Positions 1 to 8,022 are shown, counted from the stretch's first letter. The stretch: DNA of 24,825 nucleotides from CAYSWS01 sp965603395 (GCA_965603395.1 CBFDCV010000010.1:1-24825), one strand, 5' to 3'. Notes: a model not told the origin generated them from the letters alone. Numbers and translations: made by a program.

Positions 1-353
1 GGGCTTACAGGCATTATTTACTCTTAAATCAGCTTAAAACCAATTTATAACCCCTAAGTGTATTAATTATACATAAAAATACGACGTGGGAAAGATTTAT
101 TAGTACATGCATAAAGAAAGTTGGGGAGTAGTGTAGTTTCTTCAAAGTACATATCAAGGTACGACTTCGAAAAATATGAGGGAAATGTCATAGATTAAAA
201 AACTAAAATGCGACCATAAAAGGGGTATGAATTTTTACATTGAAACTTAAATACAAATAAATGTGAAATAAAGTTAAATATAGTGGGGGAATTTGATAAC
301 AATTATTTCTCATACATTCTTGAGAGGAGAGTGGTTTTCGCGCAAGATGTGCA

Positions 354-381
354 ACGTCGTATAATGTATATTTAACGACGT
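354..381 (+). other. dif: Putative dif site (XerC/XerD recombination)
   Basis: A 28-base stretch has dif architecture. The left arm is ACGTCGTATAA (354-364), the centre is TGTATA (365-370), and the right arm is TTTAACGACGT (371-381). The arms are near-perfect inverted repeats, and the core ATAATGTATATT equals the core of the E. coli dif site as I recall it. dif sites resolve chromosome dimers and lie at the terminus, where skew flips. Here skew flips about 100 bases to the right. The right arm departs from the common XerD arm TTATGTTAAAT. A plain hairpin is the main alternative. Confidence 0.5.
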
Positions 382-604
382 GTTGAGGGTTGTTTACTTT
401 TGTCATCCACTTACCCTATCTATTACCTGGGAAAAGGGGGTGGGTTTAGAGGGTCTGTGGCACATGTCTATTTATGGTGCATTTATTCTCTATTTAAATT
501 ACTATTTAATTCTATTTCCTACTAGTTTGTCTCTTGCACTTCTATTTTTTTATGTATTTTTTCCCGGCTGATCTTAGACAGCCCCTCGTCTACTCCACCA
601 CATA

Positions 605-760
605 TATGACATACGTACTTTATGCTTTTGTGACAGCTTGTATACCACGCTTACATATAAATACACAAATGAGCATTGTATAAATATGCGGATCAATATG
701 ACAATCGTACTTAGGATATCCATCATGCGCAAACTGATATATGACAAACGTACCTATAGG
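605..760 (+). repeat. Three degenerate direct repeats TATGACA-N2-CGTAC
   Basis: The pattern TATGACA followed by two bases, CGTAC and then a pyrimidine-rich end begins at 605, 697 and 740. Copies two and three continue with similar tails (ATATCC and TTATCC). A second word, ACTATAGGTT or CCTATAGGTT, occurs at 753-762 and 793-802. The unit is too irregular and short for a CRISPR array. It may be a protein-binding array beside the terminus-like site. Confidence 0.5.
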
Positions 761-769
761 TTATCCACA
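761..769 (+). promoter_or_regulatory. Single DnaA-box-like 9-mer TTATCCACA
   Basis: An exact match to the consensus bacterial DnaA box sits in the tail of the third direct repeat. One box, with no dnaA or dnaN gene nearby, is not enough to call an origin, and the local skew argues for a terminus. Confidence 0.3.
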
Positions 770-867
770 TACTACAGGTCTTGTCACTCTATACTATAGG
801 TTGCCAGGTTTCGGGTTTTCTACACTACCCTCTCCCCTTGCAGACGCCTTCATTAAAGGGCAATCGG

Positions 868-1662
868 TTAGGGATGGAACGCAAATAATAAAATTAGAAA
901 TATAATAGATATGATCAGGTGCTCACTAATTAATCTTTTATTTATGGTATTTTTCAGGTGGCCCTCAATGTAGCTCACACCAAAAATCATGATCGATGAC
1001 ACATACAGTGCTCGTAAAAAAGTTTCGGTGGGGAAAAATGAAACAGCCAGGTTAGACGCCATGACAATGAACACACCCAACGCCATAATTCCAACCATCT
1101 CCCCTCCCCTGTATTTTTTTACCTCGTGGTTGTACTTTAGAGACCAGATCAAATAAATATAAAACAACAAAGCGGTAAGTCCTGCTAACACAGTTTCAGA
1201 TAGAGAGTTCAGATTGATTTTAAAGATACCTGCCAGCATAGGAATAGCCACTACCACAATCAATATCTTGCTCCAAGTGGAAGCCACTCTATATAAAGGT
1301 ATGGTTTCCTTTCTTGTTTCCACCACCAAAAATACATTATTAACCAAAGATATTAAATAAAATATGAAAGCAAAGCCAAGCAAGGAAAGTATTTTGAAAA
1401 TTCTACTTAGATTAGGAAAGTAGATCAGGGACAGTACAAATCCTAAGGTCAAAGACAAAGGAAGAATACTAGTGATAAGTGTGTTAATAGGAGTTGAATT
1501 TGGTCTTTGCGTAAAAAATGATCCAAGTAAAGTAACCAGTAAAACAGCAGCTCCATAAAATATCCCGGCTCTGTCCGTTGGTCCTGAAAAGTAATACAAA
1601 AGTCCTAATAGTATCAATGAATGAACCATATACCTGTAACGTTTTTCCAGTGTTATTTTCAT
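868..1662 (-). CDS. Multi-pass membrane protein, unknown function
   Basis: A 264-residue, strongly hydrophobic protein with roughly eight membrane segments (for example near residues 13-29, 59-81, 89-111, 130-148, 186-208 and 246-262) separated by short Lys/Arg-rich loops. I see no catalytic or transporter signature and do not recognise the family. It is the last gene of the yebC-ruvC transcription unit: its ATG overlaps the ruvC TGA stop as ATGA, so translation is probably coupled to ruvC. No clear terminator follows before the terminus-like region. The family assignment remains open. Confidence 0.8.
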   Translation of the reverse strand: MKITLEKRYRYMVHSLILLGLLYYFSGPTDRAGIFYGAAVLLVTLLGSFFTQRPNSTPINTLITSILPLSLTLGFVLSLIYFPNLSRIFKILSLLGFAFIFYLISLVNNVFLVVETRKETIPLYRVASTWSKILIVVVAIPMLAGIFKINLNSLSETVLAGLTALLFYIYLIWSLKYNHEVKKYRGGEMVGIMALGVFIVMASNLAVSFFPTETFLRALYVSSIMIFGVSYIEGHLKNTINKRLISEHLIISIIFLILLFAFHP

Positions 1663-2138
1663 TTTTTCTTATAATCGAGCATATAATAACACAGGGCCAT
1701 GGCTATCCCATCATTTGCATCATCAGGTTTGACGATCTCAGGCAGCTCCATGATCCTTTTTACCGCCTCCTGCATATCTTTCTTGTCAGCCCTACCATAG
1801 CCGGTTAAGACTTTTTTGGCCTGTAAGGCAGTGTACTCTAGCACGTCTATATTGTTGTGAGCTGCTACCAACATGGACACACCACGGGCTTGTCCTACAC
1901 TTATGGCTGTTTTTGCATTAGTGTTAAAAAACAAACTTTCAATTACCATAAGTTTGGGTTGAAATTGCTTTGCTACGTCATCCAGGTTCGAATACAATAC
2001 ACCTAATCTTTTAGGCATTTGGGAATCAGGAAAAGTTTTAATTACTCCCTGACCTTTTAATAAAAGTTTTTTTCCACCCACCTTAACCACACCGTAACCC
2101 ATGCTAGCTGTTCCGGGATCTATACCTAAAATAACCAT
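1659..2138 (-). CDS. ruvC: Crossover junction endodeoxyribonuclease RuvC
   Basis: RuvC is the dimeric nuclease that cuts Holliday junctions made by RecA and moved by RuvAB. This 159-residue protein opens with the RNase H-fold strand ILGIDPGTASMGYG. It carries all four acidic catalytic residues at the expected spacing: Asp7, Glu67 (VIES), Asp140 and Asp143 (DDANDG). I chose the ATG at 2138, not an upstream in-frame start, because the RNase H strand begins there and AAAGG lies 7-11 bases upstream. It follows yebC by 10 bases, a very common bacterial gene order, and overlaps the next membrane-protein gene by 4 bases. ruvA and ruvB are not in the window. Confidence 0.96.
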   Translation of the reverse strand: MVILGIDPGTASMGYGVVKVGGKKLLLKGQGVIKTFPDSQMPKRLGVLYSNLDDVAKQFQPKLMVIESLFFNTNAKTAISVGQARGVSMLVAAHNNIDVLEYTALQAKKVLTGYGRADKKDMQEAVKRIMELPEIVKPDDANDGIAMALCYYMLDYKKK

Positions 2139-2148
2139 AATGTAACCT

Positions 2149-2688
2149 TTAAGAAAATTTATAATTATGAAAGATGTCTTGTACATCATCATGATCTTCT
2201 AAAACATCAATCATCTCATCAATTTTTTTAGCTTGTTCTTCTGAGGTAATATCGGTGGTAAAGGAGGGCTCTTTTTCCTGACCAATGAATATGTATGATG
2301 TACTACCCTTAGCTCCTAAACTTCCGCCATATTTTCCAAAAGTATTTCTCACTTCTGACACGGTTCTGTTTCCATTATCAGTTAGGCAGTGAAGCAAAAA
2401 TGCTCCGCCGTACGGACCGAATCCTTCGTAAATAACCTCCTGAAAACTTTCTCCGCCCAGCTCACCGGTCCCCTTTTTAATTGCGCGGTCAATGTTTTCC
2501 TTTGGCATGCGTGCTTCTTTAGCTTTTTGAATTGCTAGCCTCAGGGCAGGATTCGCGTCCGGATCTCCCCCGCCTTGCTTAGCAGCTACTGTAACTAATC
2601 TACTTACCTTAGAAAAAAGCTTGCTTCTTTTTTGGTCCTCAATGCCCTTTTTCCTTTTAATATTGTGCCATTTCGAGTGTCCGCTCAT
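2149..2688 (-). CDS. yebC: YebC/PmpR-family protein, shortened
   Basis: The N-terminal 140 residues are a clear YebC match: MSGHSKWHNIKRKK, then GGGDPDANPALR, the YEGFGP loop and NRTVSEVR with GSLG. YebC proteins were long annotated as transcription regulators and have recently been linked to relief of ribosome stalling. Usual length is about 240-250 residues; this one has 179. The alignment jumps from the SYIF strand (about residue 130) almost directly to the C-terminal LEDHDDVQDIFHN motif, so about 60-70 residues of the middle/last domain are missing with no frameshift. Same transcription unit as ruvC. A -10-like TAATAT ends 7 bases before the ATG, suggesting a leaderless mRNA. Confidence 0.9.
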   Translation of the reverse strand: MSGHSKWHNIKRKKGIEDQKRSKLFSKVSRLVTVAAKQGGGDPDANPALRLAIQKAKEARMPKENIDRAIKKGTGELGGESFQEVIYEGFGPYGGAFLLHCLTDNGNRTVSEVRNTFGKYGGSLGAKGSTSYIFIGQEKEPSFTTDITSEEQAKKIDEMIDVLEDHDDVQDIFHNYKFS

Positions 2689-2695
2689 AATTGAT

Positions 2696-2701
2696 ATATT
2701 A
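2696..2701 (-). promoter_or_regulatory. Extended -10 of yebC, leaderless geometry
   Basis: On the minus strand TGT-TAATAT is followed by only 7 bases before the yebC ATG. Initiation about 7 bases after the hexamer would put the mRNA start at the ATG. There is no Shine-Dalgarno sequence. The -35 region is weak. Confidence 0.5.
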
Positions 2702-2706
2702 ACACA

Positions 2707-2734
2707 TTGACAAATTACAATTTTTTGGTATTTT
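2707..2734 (+). promoter_or_regulatory. Promoter of the TPR gene, leaderless geometry
   Basis: A perfect -35 TTGACA (2707-2712) and a 16-base spacer precede TATTTT (2729-2734), itself preceded by TGG as an extended -10. Seven bases separate the hexamer from the ATG at 2742. No ribosome binding site is present. It shares the 53-base gap with the divergent yebC promoter. Confidence 0.55.
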
Positions 2735-2741
2735 CGTACCT

Positions 2742-3419
2742 ATGCAAGTCAATCTACAATTGCTCAGTAGACAGGCAATCGATTCTGCTCTAAACAAGGA
2801 CTGGGGTAGGGCTATTGAGCTAAACACACAAATACTGGAAAGAGACCCTCAGGATAAAAACGCAAAAGTAAGATTGGGCAGAGCCTACATAAAACAAGAA
2901 AAGTTTAACGAAGCCAAAAAGATCTTCAAAGAGATACTGGAAAAGGACCCCATAAATAACATAGCTTTAAAAAACCTCAAACTTGCTTCTGAAAACAATC
3001 CTGACAAAAAAAACGAGGGCAGGACTAACCATGCTACAAACGTGCTAATCAAAGAGCCGGGAACAACCATCCAGGTTACATTGCCGGCTGATGAAAAAGT
3101 GTTATCTAAATTAGAACCGGGACAGGAAATCTGTATAAAATCTTTCAAAACAAAACTTAGTTTCTTTTTAAATAAGAACAATGAGTTGGGCTGTGTTAAG
3201 GATGACGTGGCCCACACCGTGTACGGTGCTAAAAAGGAAGGCCTGAAGGTATCAGCTAGTGTCATTAAACCTAACAAAGAGCATTTTACAATATTACTTA
3301 AGTGCAAACAGCCAATTTTCAAATCCGAAAAACAGCTGGAAAAACCTTATATGAAAACTGCGCTAATTAACGTACCTGAACTAGAAATCACTAAACTTGA
3401 GGACCAAGACAATCAATAA
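2742..3419 (+). CDS. TPR protein with unknown C-terminal domain
   Basis: A 225-residue soluble protein. Residues about 8-85 form two to three tetratricopeptide repeats (ALNKDWGRAIELNTQILERDP, then AYIKQEKFNEAKKIFKEILEKDP), which usually bind partner proteins. A low-complexity linker (about 86-105) leads to a beta-rich region with the stretch ELGCVKDDVAHTVYGAKKEG. That stretch resembles the LGYVP-type core of HIRAN-like domains, but this is a weak guess. It is the only plus-strand gene between two minus-strand blocks, divergent from yebC and convergent with the next gene, from which it is separated by 5 bases. The missing ribosome site and close -10 suggest leaderless translation. Confidence 0.8.
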   Translation: MQVNLQLLSRQAIDSALNKDWGRAIELNTQILERDPQDKNAKVRLGRAYIKQEKFNEAKKIFKEILEKDPINNIALKNLKLASENNPDKKNEGRTNHATNVLIKEPGTTIQVTLPADEKVLSKLEPGQEICIKSFKTKLSFFLNKNNELGCVKDDVAHTVYGAKKEGLKVSASVIKPNKEHFTILLKCKQPIFKSEKQLEKPYMKTALINVPELEITKLEDQDNQ

Positions 3420-3424
3420 TACCA

Positions 3425-4318
3425 CTATACTAAATCATCATCTTCTATCGCTGCCCTACTTTTAGGCGCCTCTTCCCTACTCTCATCCGGTTTTTTTGCA
3501 GGGGCTCTTGGTCTAGACCTGGCTGCCGGTTTTGAGGTTCTAACCGGTCTTGGTTTTGAAGTTCTAGCCGGTCTTTCCGAGGCTGATCTTTCCGAGGCTG
3601 ATCTTTCCGAAGCAGGCTTCCTTTCTGTAACGATCTTCTTTTTGGGTTCTTTTTTTAGGTTTATTTCTTTGCTCTCAAAACCTTTTAGATCCTCTTCCTT
3701 CTTTTTAACAGGAGCCTTTGTAGGTTTGGCCTGTCTCTCTACCTTTCTCTCAATCTTTTCTTCAACTCTTTTCTCCCTTTTTTCCGGTGCGGACTCAACC
3801 GTAGGTTTTGTTCCAATAACGCTTGCGCCCTCTACCACATCTAGGGCCGCAAAGGGAGCATCCATGTTATCCGCCGGCAAATAGGCTGTTGCTTGACTGT
3901 TAAGCTGAGCGTTTTGAAATTTAGCAGCCGCTTCAGAAACCTTGTATGATCCCCTATCTGTTAGTAAAAACCACTCACCATCCTTTTTGGTCAAAATACC
4001 CTCAACTCTTTCTTTTCTCACTCTTTCAATTTGTTTAAAAAGTTTCTTTCCGTCTTCCTCTATCAACTTTAGTATATCTCCATATACTAATTTTGATTTG
4101 GCAGCATAGTTTGAGGGCACTTCGTAAGTCTCCCCTGCTTCTGTGATCAATTGTTTTCCATCGTACTTACCGACAATACCTTCAATCTGAGTATAATCTA
4201 TCTTCAAATACTCAGTTTCTAACCTTTTTAATATTTTTCTTGCTGAATTTAGAGTTGACTCGATCTGCTCAAGTCTACCGGTTAACTCCTGAATTTGATT
4301 TTTTGCATTTTCATCCAT
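3425..4318 (-). CDS. Coiled-coil protein with basic low-complexity tail
   Basis: A 297-residue protein I do not recognise. Residues 1-40 are a likely coiled coil. Then come two related beta-rich units: IEGIVGKYDGKQLITEAGETYEV (about 46-68) and VEGILTKKDGEWFLLTDRGSYKV (about 106-128), so an internal duplication is likely. From about residue 175 to the end the sequence is low-complexity, alternating Lys/Arg-rich and Glu-rich runs, with three SASER-type units encoded by a 15-base tandem repeat. The very end, IEDDDLV, is acidic. It lies 12 bases downstream of the membrane ATPase gene, with AAAGGA as ribosome site, and is probably co-transcribed. The basic tail could bind nucleic acid or an acidic surface; this is inference. 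Confidence 0.8.
   Translation of the reverse strand: MDENAKNQIQELTGRLEQIESTLNSARKILKRLETEYLKIDYTQIEGIVGKYDGKQLITEAGETYEVPSNYAAKSKLVYGDILKLIEEDGKKLFKQIERVRKERVEGILTKKDGEWFLLTDRGSYKVSEAAAKFQNAQLNSQATAYLPADNMDAPFAALDVVEGASVIGTKPTVESAPEKREKRVEEKIERKVERQAKPTKAPVKKKEEDLKGFESKEINLKKEPKKKIVTERKPASERSASERSASERPARTSKPRPVRTSKPAARSRPRAPAKKPDESREEAPKSRAAIEDDDLV
3572..3616 (-). repeat. 15-base in-frame tandem repeat, three units
   Basis: TCTTTCCGAGGCTGA (plus-strand reading) occurs at 3572-3586 and 3587-3601, with a diverged third unit from 3602 (TCTTTCCGAAGCAGG). It encodes the SASER repeats in the basic tail of the coiled-coil protein. Being in frame, it can vary in copy number without breaking the gene. 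Confidence 0.8.
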
Positions 4319-4330
4319 TAGATTATCCTT

Positions 4331-6844
4331 TTATAAATTTTGATCTTTCTCCATTTTCCTTTTATTTTCTAAAGCAATTGCCATGCCTTTGTCAAACTGT
4401 GTTTCTACCCACTTCTTGGTCTTTTCCTCCACATACTCTCTGTCTGTACCGTACTTTTCTCTGCTCAAAGCAATGGCTTTTTCTTTATTACCTGTTTTAG
4501 GAACGATAGACTCTTCCTCCAACCAGGGTAAAAAGATTCTGCCTGAAAAAGGAACCGATGTCATTCCTTTTATCATAAGTTTGATATAAATTTCAAATCG
4601 TTCCAGTGAAATTATGTCTTCGGCGGTATAGTAAGGAGCAAATTCTGTAGATAGAGCTACAGCATCGGGCGCACCAAGGGAAAAGGCTGCTATGGTACCC
4701 ACATTCCCATATACACCTTTCAACATTTCTTCCGGTAATTGGGCTGTAAATTGGTGAGTAAGGTACAGTCCTAATTTGTATTTTCTTGATTCTGACAATA
4801 TTTCCTCAAAACTACCGGTAGCAAAATTTTGGAATTCGTCTACGTACAGGTAAAACGGCCTTCTATCTTCATAAGGTATATTGGCCCTTTGTAAGGCGTA
4901 AAACTGTATCCTGCTTATTAAGAGAGCGCCCAATAAGTTAGCATTATCAGCCCCTATCTTACCTTTAGATAAATTGATCAAAAGAATTTTGCCGTTGTTC
5001 ATAGCGTCCCACAAATCAATGGTAGATTTTTTCTGACCTAAGACATTTCTGATGGTGCTGGAAGCCAAAAACCTGTTAACTTTGTTTTGTATGGGAGCTA
5101 TTGCTTCAGTCACCAATCTCTGATTACCTTTCATCTCCTTAAACTCTGACTCCCAAAATCTTTTTACCACCGGGTCTTTTACAAAATGTAATATGAAGTT
5201 TTGATAATTCTTGTCCTCCAACAACCTTGTTATTCCTAACATAGTAGTGCCCGGGACCTCAAGCAAAGTTAAAACTGAGTAATTTAAAAGGTACTCAAGT
5301 CTGGGTCCCCAGGAAAAATCAAAATGCTGCTTAATGGCCGATACCAATCCTGAGGCTAGTAAGTTTTTCTGTGAGGGGTCATCAATTTGGAGTAAGTTCA
5401 AACCAACAGGTCTCTCAGTGTCTGAGGGATCAAAATATATAACATCGTCCAAGCGGTGATCGGGAATTCTCTCTAGCACTTTTTCTATAGTTTCTCCATG
5501 AGGATCTAACATGCCCACACCATGACCATTCATAATATCCTGAGCTATCATGTGTTCAAATAAGGTTGACTTACCGGTACCCGACTTCCCTATCACATAC
5601 ATATGCCTCAGTCTATCGTCCCCTTCATCCAAACCAAACTTTACACGCTTACTTCTAAAGACTGTTTCCCCAATATTTACACAATCTTTAGTAGGCAGAT
5701 TTGCCGGAGGCTCAGTTTTTCTGGAATATACCCATGATATGTTGGGCGTAGGTGTGCCTCCTGATGGTAGATGAAAAACAGTAGCCAGCTCCTCCACATT
5801 TAGGATAAAGGCATTATCAGGTTCGAACAGTCTTTGTTTATACTTGTTTAAATAGGCATTCTTGTTTATGGTAATTTCTGATTTGAATGCATTTAGATTA
5901 ACGTTGGAAAGTTGTTGAAGTGAAGCTAGCACTAACCTTAACCTACTTTCTGCTCTTTCTATGGTACTAGCTGCCGATACAATTCTTATCTCAACCTCAA
6001 AACCCATTCTTGCCAGCTTGCCCTCTACTGATTCGACCTGAAGTTCTTCTACTGTAGTCAGCCTTACCGGCTCCTCCCTAGACCACCCCCCGGCTTCCTC
6101 ACTACCTTCACTATAACTCATCCATCCGGTTGCTATCCCCGCTGCTATACCGGTTAACTCTTTTGCAGCTGCCCTGGCCACTGTACCTAACAATGAAGGT
6201 CCTCTATCACTTATGTCTTTACCTTCTCTTAGAGCATCAGCATACATGTGACCCTCATCTTGCCACACATCAGCCACCGGCCTTACTAAATATTGCAACA
6301 TCATGGTTTCATCTTTTTCAATTTGAGATAAAGCTGAGGTTATGGAAGTTAGTGGGTCCCCTTCCAAATCTCTAAATGATTTAATGGGAAAATAGTTTTC
6401 TCTTTCCAAACTTAAAGTAGCAATTTGAAAAGAAGAGTCTTCAAAGTTAATATTTTGTGCATAATCTGACACTACCTTAATTTGTGCGGTAGGATATTGG
6501 GCGTAAATCTGCCCCTCAACATATTTCAAAATAGTGGTGGGTACAGCTACATAAAACCTCAGGCCTCCTTCCTTGTTAGAAACAATTTCAAAAGAAAAAT
6601 GCTCTTGTAAATGACTTTCTTCCCGCAGTAAACCGTGCAAAGATGCAAAAAGATTTTCTGCCGATAAAGACGGTGTCTGAATTTCAATTTCCTCCTGGGC
6701 TTGTTTTAAAAGCTTAATTTCCAATACTTCAAAGGAACCAGGTTGGGAATAATCCCCTGCATCTGAAGAAATAATTTTTCTGGAGAGAGCATAGAATATA
6801 AGTAGAGCAACAACCACTCCAATGACTACAAATATAGTGTTCAT
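4331..6844 (-). CDS. Membrane-anchored VirD4/TraG/HerA-like ATPase
   Basis: An 837-residue ATPase of the kind annotated in many CPR genomes as a type IV secretion DNA-binding or TraM-recognition protein. Residues 4-20 form one N-terminal membrane segment. A long unassigned region (about 40-370), including a Gly/Ala-rich hydrophobic patch near 220-242, precedes the motor domain. Walker A is GKSGTGKST (419-427); LDPHGE follows; the Walker B region FYLYVDEFQNFA is in the last quarter, and a late Arg/Gln-rich helix follows. The fold moves DNA or protein through membrane-associated hexamers. No relaxase, VirB4 or pilin gene accompanies it, so a conjugation role is unproven. The ATG at 6844 has AGGAGA six bases upstream. 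Confidence 0.88.
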   Translation of the reverse strand: MNTIFVVIGVVVALLIFYALSRKIISSDAGDYSQPGSFEVLEIKLLKQAQEEIEIQTPSLSAENLFASLHGLLREESHLQEHFSFEIVSNKEGGLRFYVAVPTTILKYVEGQIYAQYPTAQIKVVSDYAQNINFEDSSFQIATLSLERENYFPIKSFRDLEGDPLTSITSALSQIEKDETMMLQYLVRPVADVWQDEGHMYADALREGKDISDRGPSLLGTVARAAAKELTGIAAGIATGWMSYSEGSEEAGGWSREEPVRLTTVEELQVESVEGKLARMGFEVEIRIVSAASTIERAESRLRLVLASLQQLSNVNLNAFKSEITINKNAYLNKYKQRLFEPDNAFILNVEELATVFHLPSGGTPTPNISWVYSRKTEPPANLPTKDCVNIGETVFRSKRVKFGLDEGDDRLRHMYVIGKSGTGKSTLFEHMIAQDIMNGHGVGMLDPHGETIEKVLERIPDHRLDDVIYFDPSDTERPVGLNLLQIDDPSQKNLLASGLVSAIKQHFDFSWGPRLEYLLNYSVLTLLEVPGTTMLGITRLLEDKNYQNFILHFVKDPVVKRFWESEFKEMKGNQRLVTEAIAPIQNKVNRFLASSTIRNVLGQKKSTIDLWDAMNNGKILLINLSKGKIGADNANLLGALLISRIQFYALQRANIPYEDRRPFYLYVDEFQNFATGSFEEILSESRKYKLGLYLTHQFTAQLPEEMLKGVYGNVGTIAAFSLGAPDAVALSTEFAPYYTAEDIISLERFEIYIKLMIKGMTSVPFSGRIFLPWLEEESIVPKTGNKEKAIALSREKYGTDREYVEEKTKKWVETQFDKGMAIALENKRKMEKDQNL

Positions 6845-6895
6845 GAATTGTCTCCTATAGGTCTTTCATCTTTTGTAACTTTCCTCACCAACACA

Positions 6896-6922
6896 ACACC
6901 CGCCCATATTCGGAGCGGGTGT
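6896..6922. other. GC-rich hairpin between LCP-like and ATPase genes
   Basis: ACACCCGC (6896-6903) pairs with GCGGGTGT (6915-6922) around an 11-base loop. It lies just after the LCP-like stop on the minus strand. No T-run follows on either strand, so it is not a standard intrinsic terminator. It may stabilise the upstream mRNA or reduce read-through. Confidence 0.5.
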
Positions 6923-6954
6923 CGGAAAGGAGAGAGACATGTGAGCCTATTATC

Positions 6955-8022
6955 TTATAACGATGTTGCAAAGTCAAGACCAAATATGACTGTTATATCA
7001 GATCTATTGATCTCGCTTTCAGGAAAATTATGTGCTTCAGAGTACAAAATTATTCTCTCAATGTTAAAAATCTGCGCCATAATTCTCGTACTCTCGGATG
7101 TTGCATCATCAGTAATTATAAGGCTATTTTCATAAGTTTCCCTTGTATTTCCAACTGCTACTACCCTACCCCCAAAATTTTTGATAACTCTAGCACCAAA
7201 GCTGGCTACCCCTGACTCATTACTACCATTTAATACAGCTATATTCTTTTTTTCTTTTGATAACTCCAGATCAAAAGTTAAATCCATAAATTCCTCGTCT
7301 ATGAGATTTGGACTGGCCAGATAGGTCTTCCCTACTTCCTTGTGCAGTATCCTGTCTTTAGGTAATGAATTTACAAATTTATAGATCCCAAAAAGTTCTC
7401 TAACATCGTGATCTGTCCTTACCATCTCCTTAAGAATCCATAACTCTCTTTCATCTGATAAGGAAAAATTGCCTGCAAACAGCGCTCTGAAAAAGTTCTC
7501 TCCCCCACTCTCTACCAGGATGTACCTATCTACGGGAAAGGCAAGAAGTTTAAATATGGAATCTGCCAACAGACGGCTGCATTCCGTTAATTCCTTTTGG
7601 TGTAGGCTACCTAAGGCTAAAATATTCGAGAAAGGCTCCTCAGAAAACCTCCCCGGCACATCGATCACAGTATCAACAGGAATTTCATAGACAATCAATT
7701 TCAACGTACCTTTATCAAAAATGTAAAGTGCCACTTTCCTGGCTAATACCGGATCTGTCTCAAAATCATCAACGACAATGAAGGCCGTGGTGAATAGTTC
7801 CTCGGATAGTATGTCTTTACTGTTTGTAGAAAAGGCAGAAGCAAACTCATGAGTAATTTTTTTGTAAAACATGAGTCCTGATAAAAACGATGCTGAAATT
7901 ACAAGTAAAAATAAGGCCGCGAAAACCTGTTTAATTTTCGCCTGTCTTCTTTTAGCTTTTGCCGAAGAACCACTCTTCGAACTCCTATAACTTTTCTTTT
8001 TACGGGCAGGCTTTCTAGGCAT
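6955..8022 (-). CDS. Membrane-anchored LCP/LytR_C-like protein
   Basis: A 355-residue protein with a very basic N-terminus (1-31, Lys/Arg/Ser), one membrane segment (about 32-54) and an exported or surface-facing remainder. The middle resembles a LytR-CpsA-Psr domain in layout (IVYEIPVDTVIDVPG, then a helical stretch ending KLLAFPVDRYILVE), but I cannot see the usual Arg-rich catalytic set, so activity is doubtful. The end, from about residue 258 (IAVLNGSNESGVA), is a recognisable LytR_C-type domain. LCP proteins join glycopolymers to peptidoglycan. The start is supported by TGA-TACAAT ending 8 bases before the ATG, again leaderless-like. Confidence 0.72.
   Translation of the reverse strand: MPRKPARKKKSYRSSKSGSSAKAKRRQAKIKQVFAALFLLVISASFLSGLMFYKKITHEFASAFSTNSKDILSEELFTTAFIVVDDFETDPVLARKVALYIFDKGTLKLIVYEIPVDTVIDVPGRFSEEPFSNILALGSLHQKELTECSRLLADSIFKLLAFPVDRYILVESGGENFFRALFAGNFSLSDERELWILKEMVRTDHDVRELFGIYKFVNSLPKDRILHKEVGKTYLASPNLIDEEFMDLTFDLELSKEKKNIAVLNGSNESGVASFGARVIKNFGGRVVAVGNTRETYENSLIITDDATSESTRIMAQIFNIERIILYSEAHNFPESEINRSDITVIFGLDFATSL

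Larger units (their letters stand above)
1..867. other. Non-coding, terminus-like region
   Basis: No convincing gene is visible in these 867 bases. The two short open frames present (203-406 minus and 380-571 plus) lack ribosome sites, give low-complexity peptides and overlap each other. By hand count, G exceeds C in 1-480 (about 102 to 62) and C exceeds G in 481-840 (about 83 to 47), so strand skew flips near 480. The genes to the right run leftward for more than 1.8 kb. A dif-like site lies at 354-381, and degenerate direct repeats at 605-760. Taken together this suggests a replication terminus rather than an origin, but only the right flank is visible, so the reading is tentative. Confidence 0.5.

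Noticed and set aside
431..460. G-quadruplex
   Set aside because: Only three GGG runs plus a GG; at best a weak two-layer structure.
203..571. Two short open frames in the non-coding region
   Set aside because: No ribosome sites, overlapping each other on opposite strands, low-complexity peptides.
605..760. CRISPR array
   Set aside because: Only three imperfect short repeats at unequal spacing, with no cas genes.
1..867. Chromosome replication origin
   Set aside because: Only one DnaA-type box, no dnaA/dnaN, and skew and gene direction fit a terminus better.
4331..6844. Conjugative element
   Set aside because: No relaxase, VirB4, pilin, integrase or attachment repeats accompany the ATPase.
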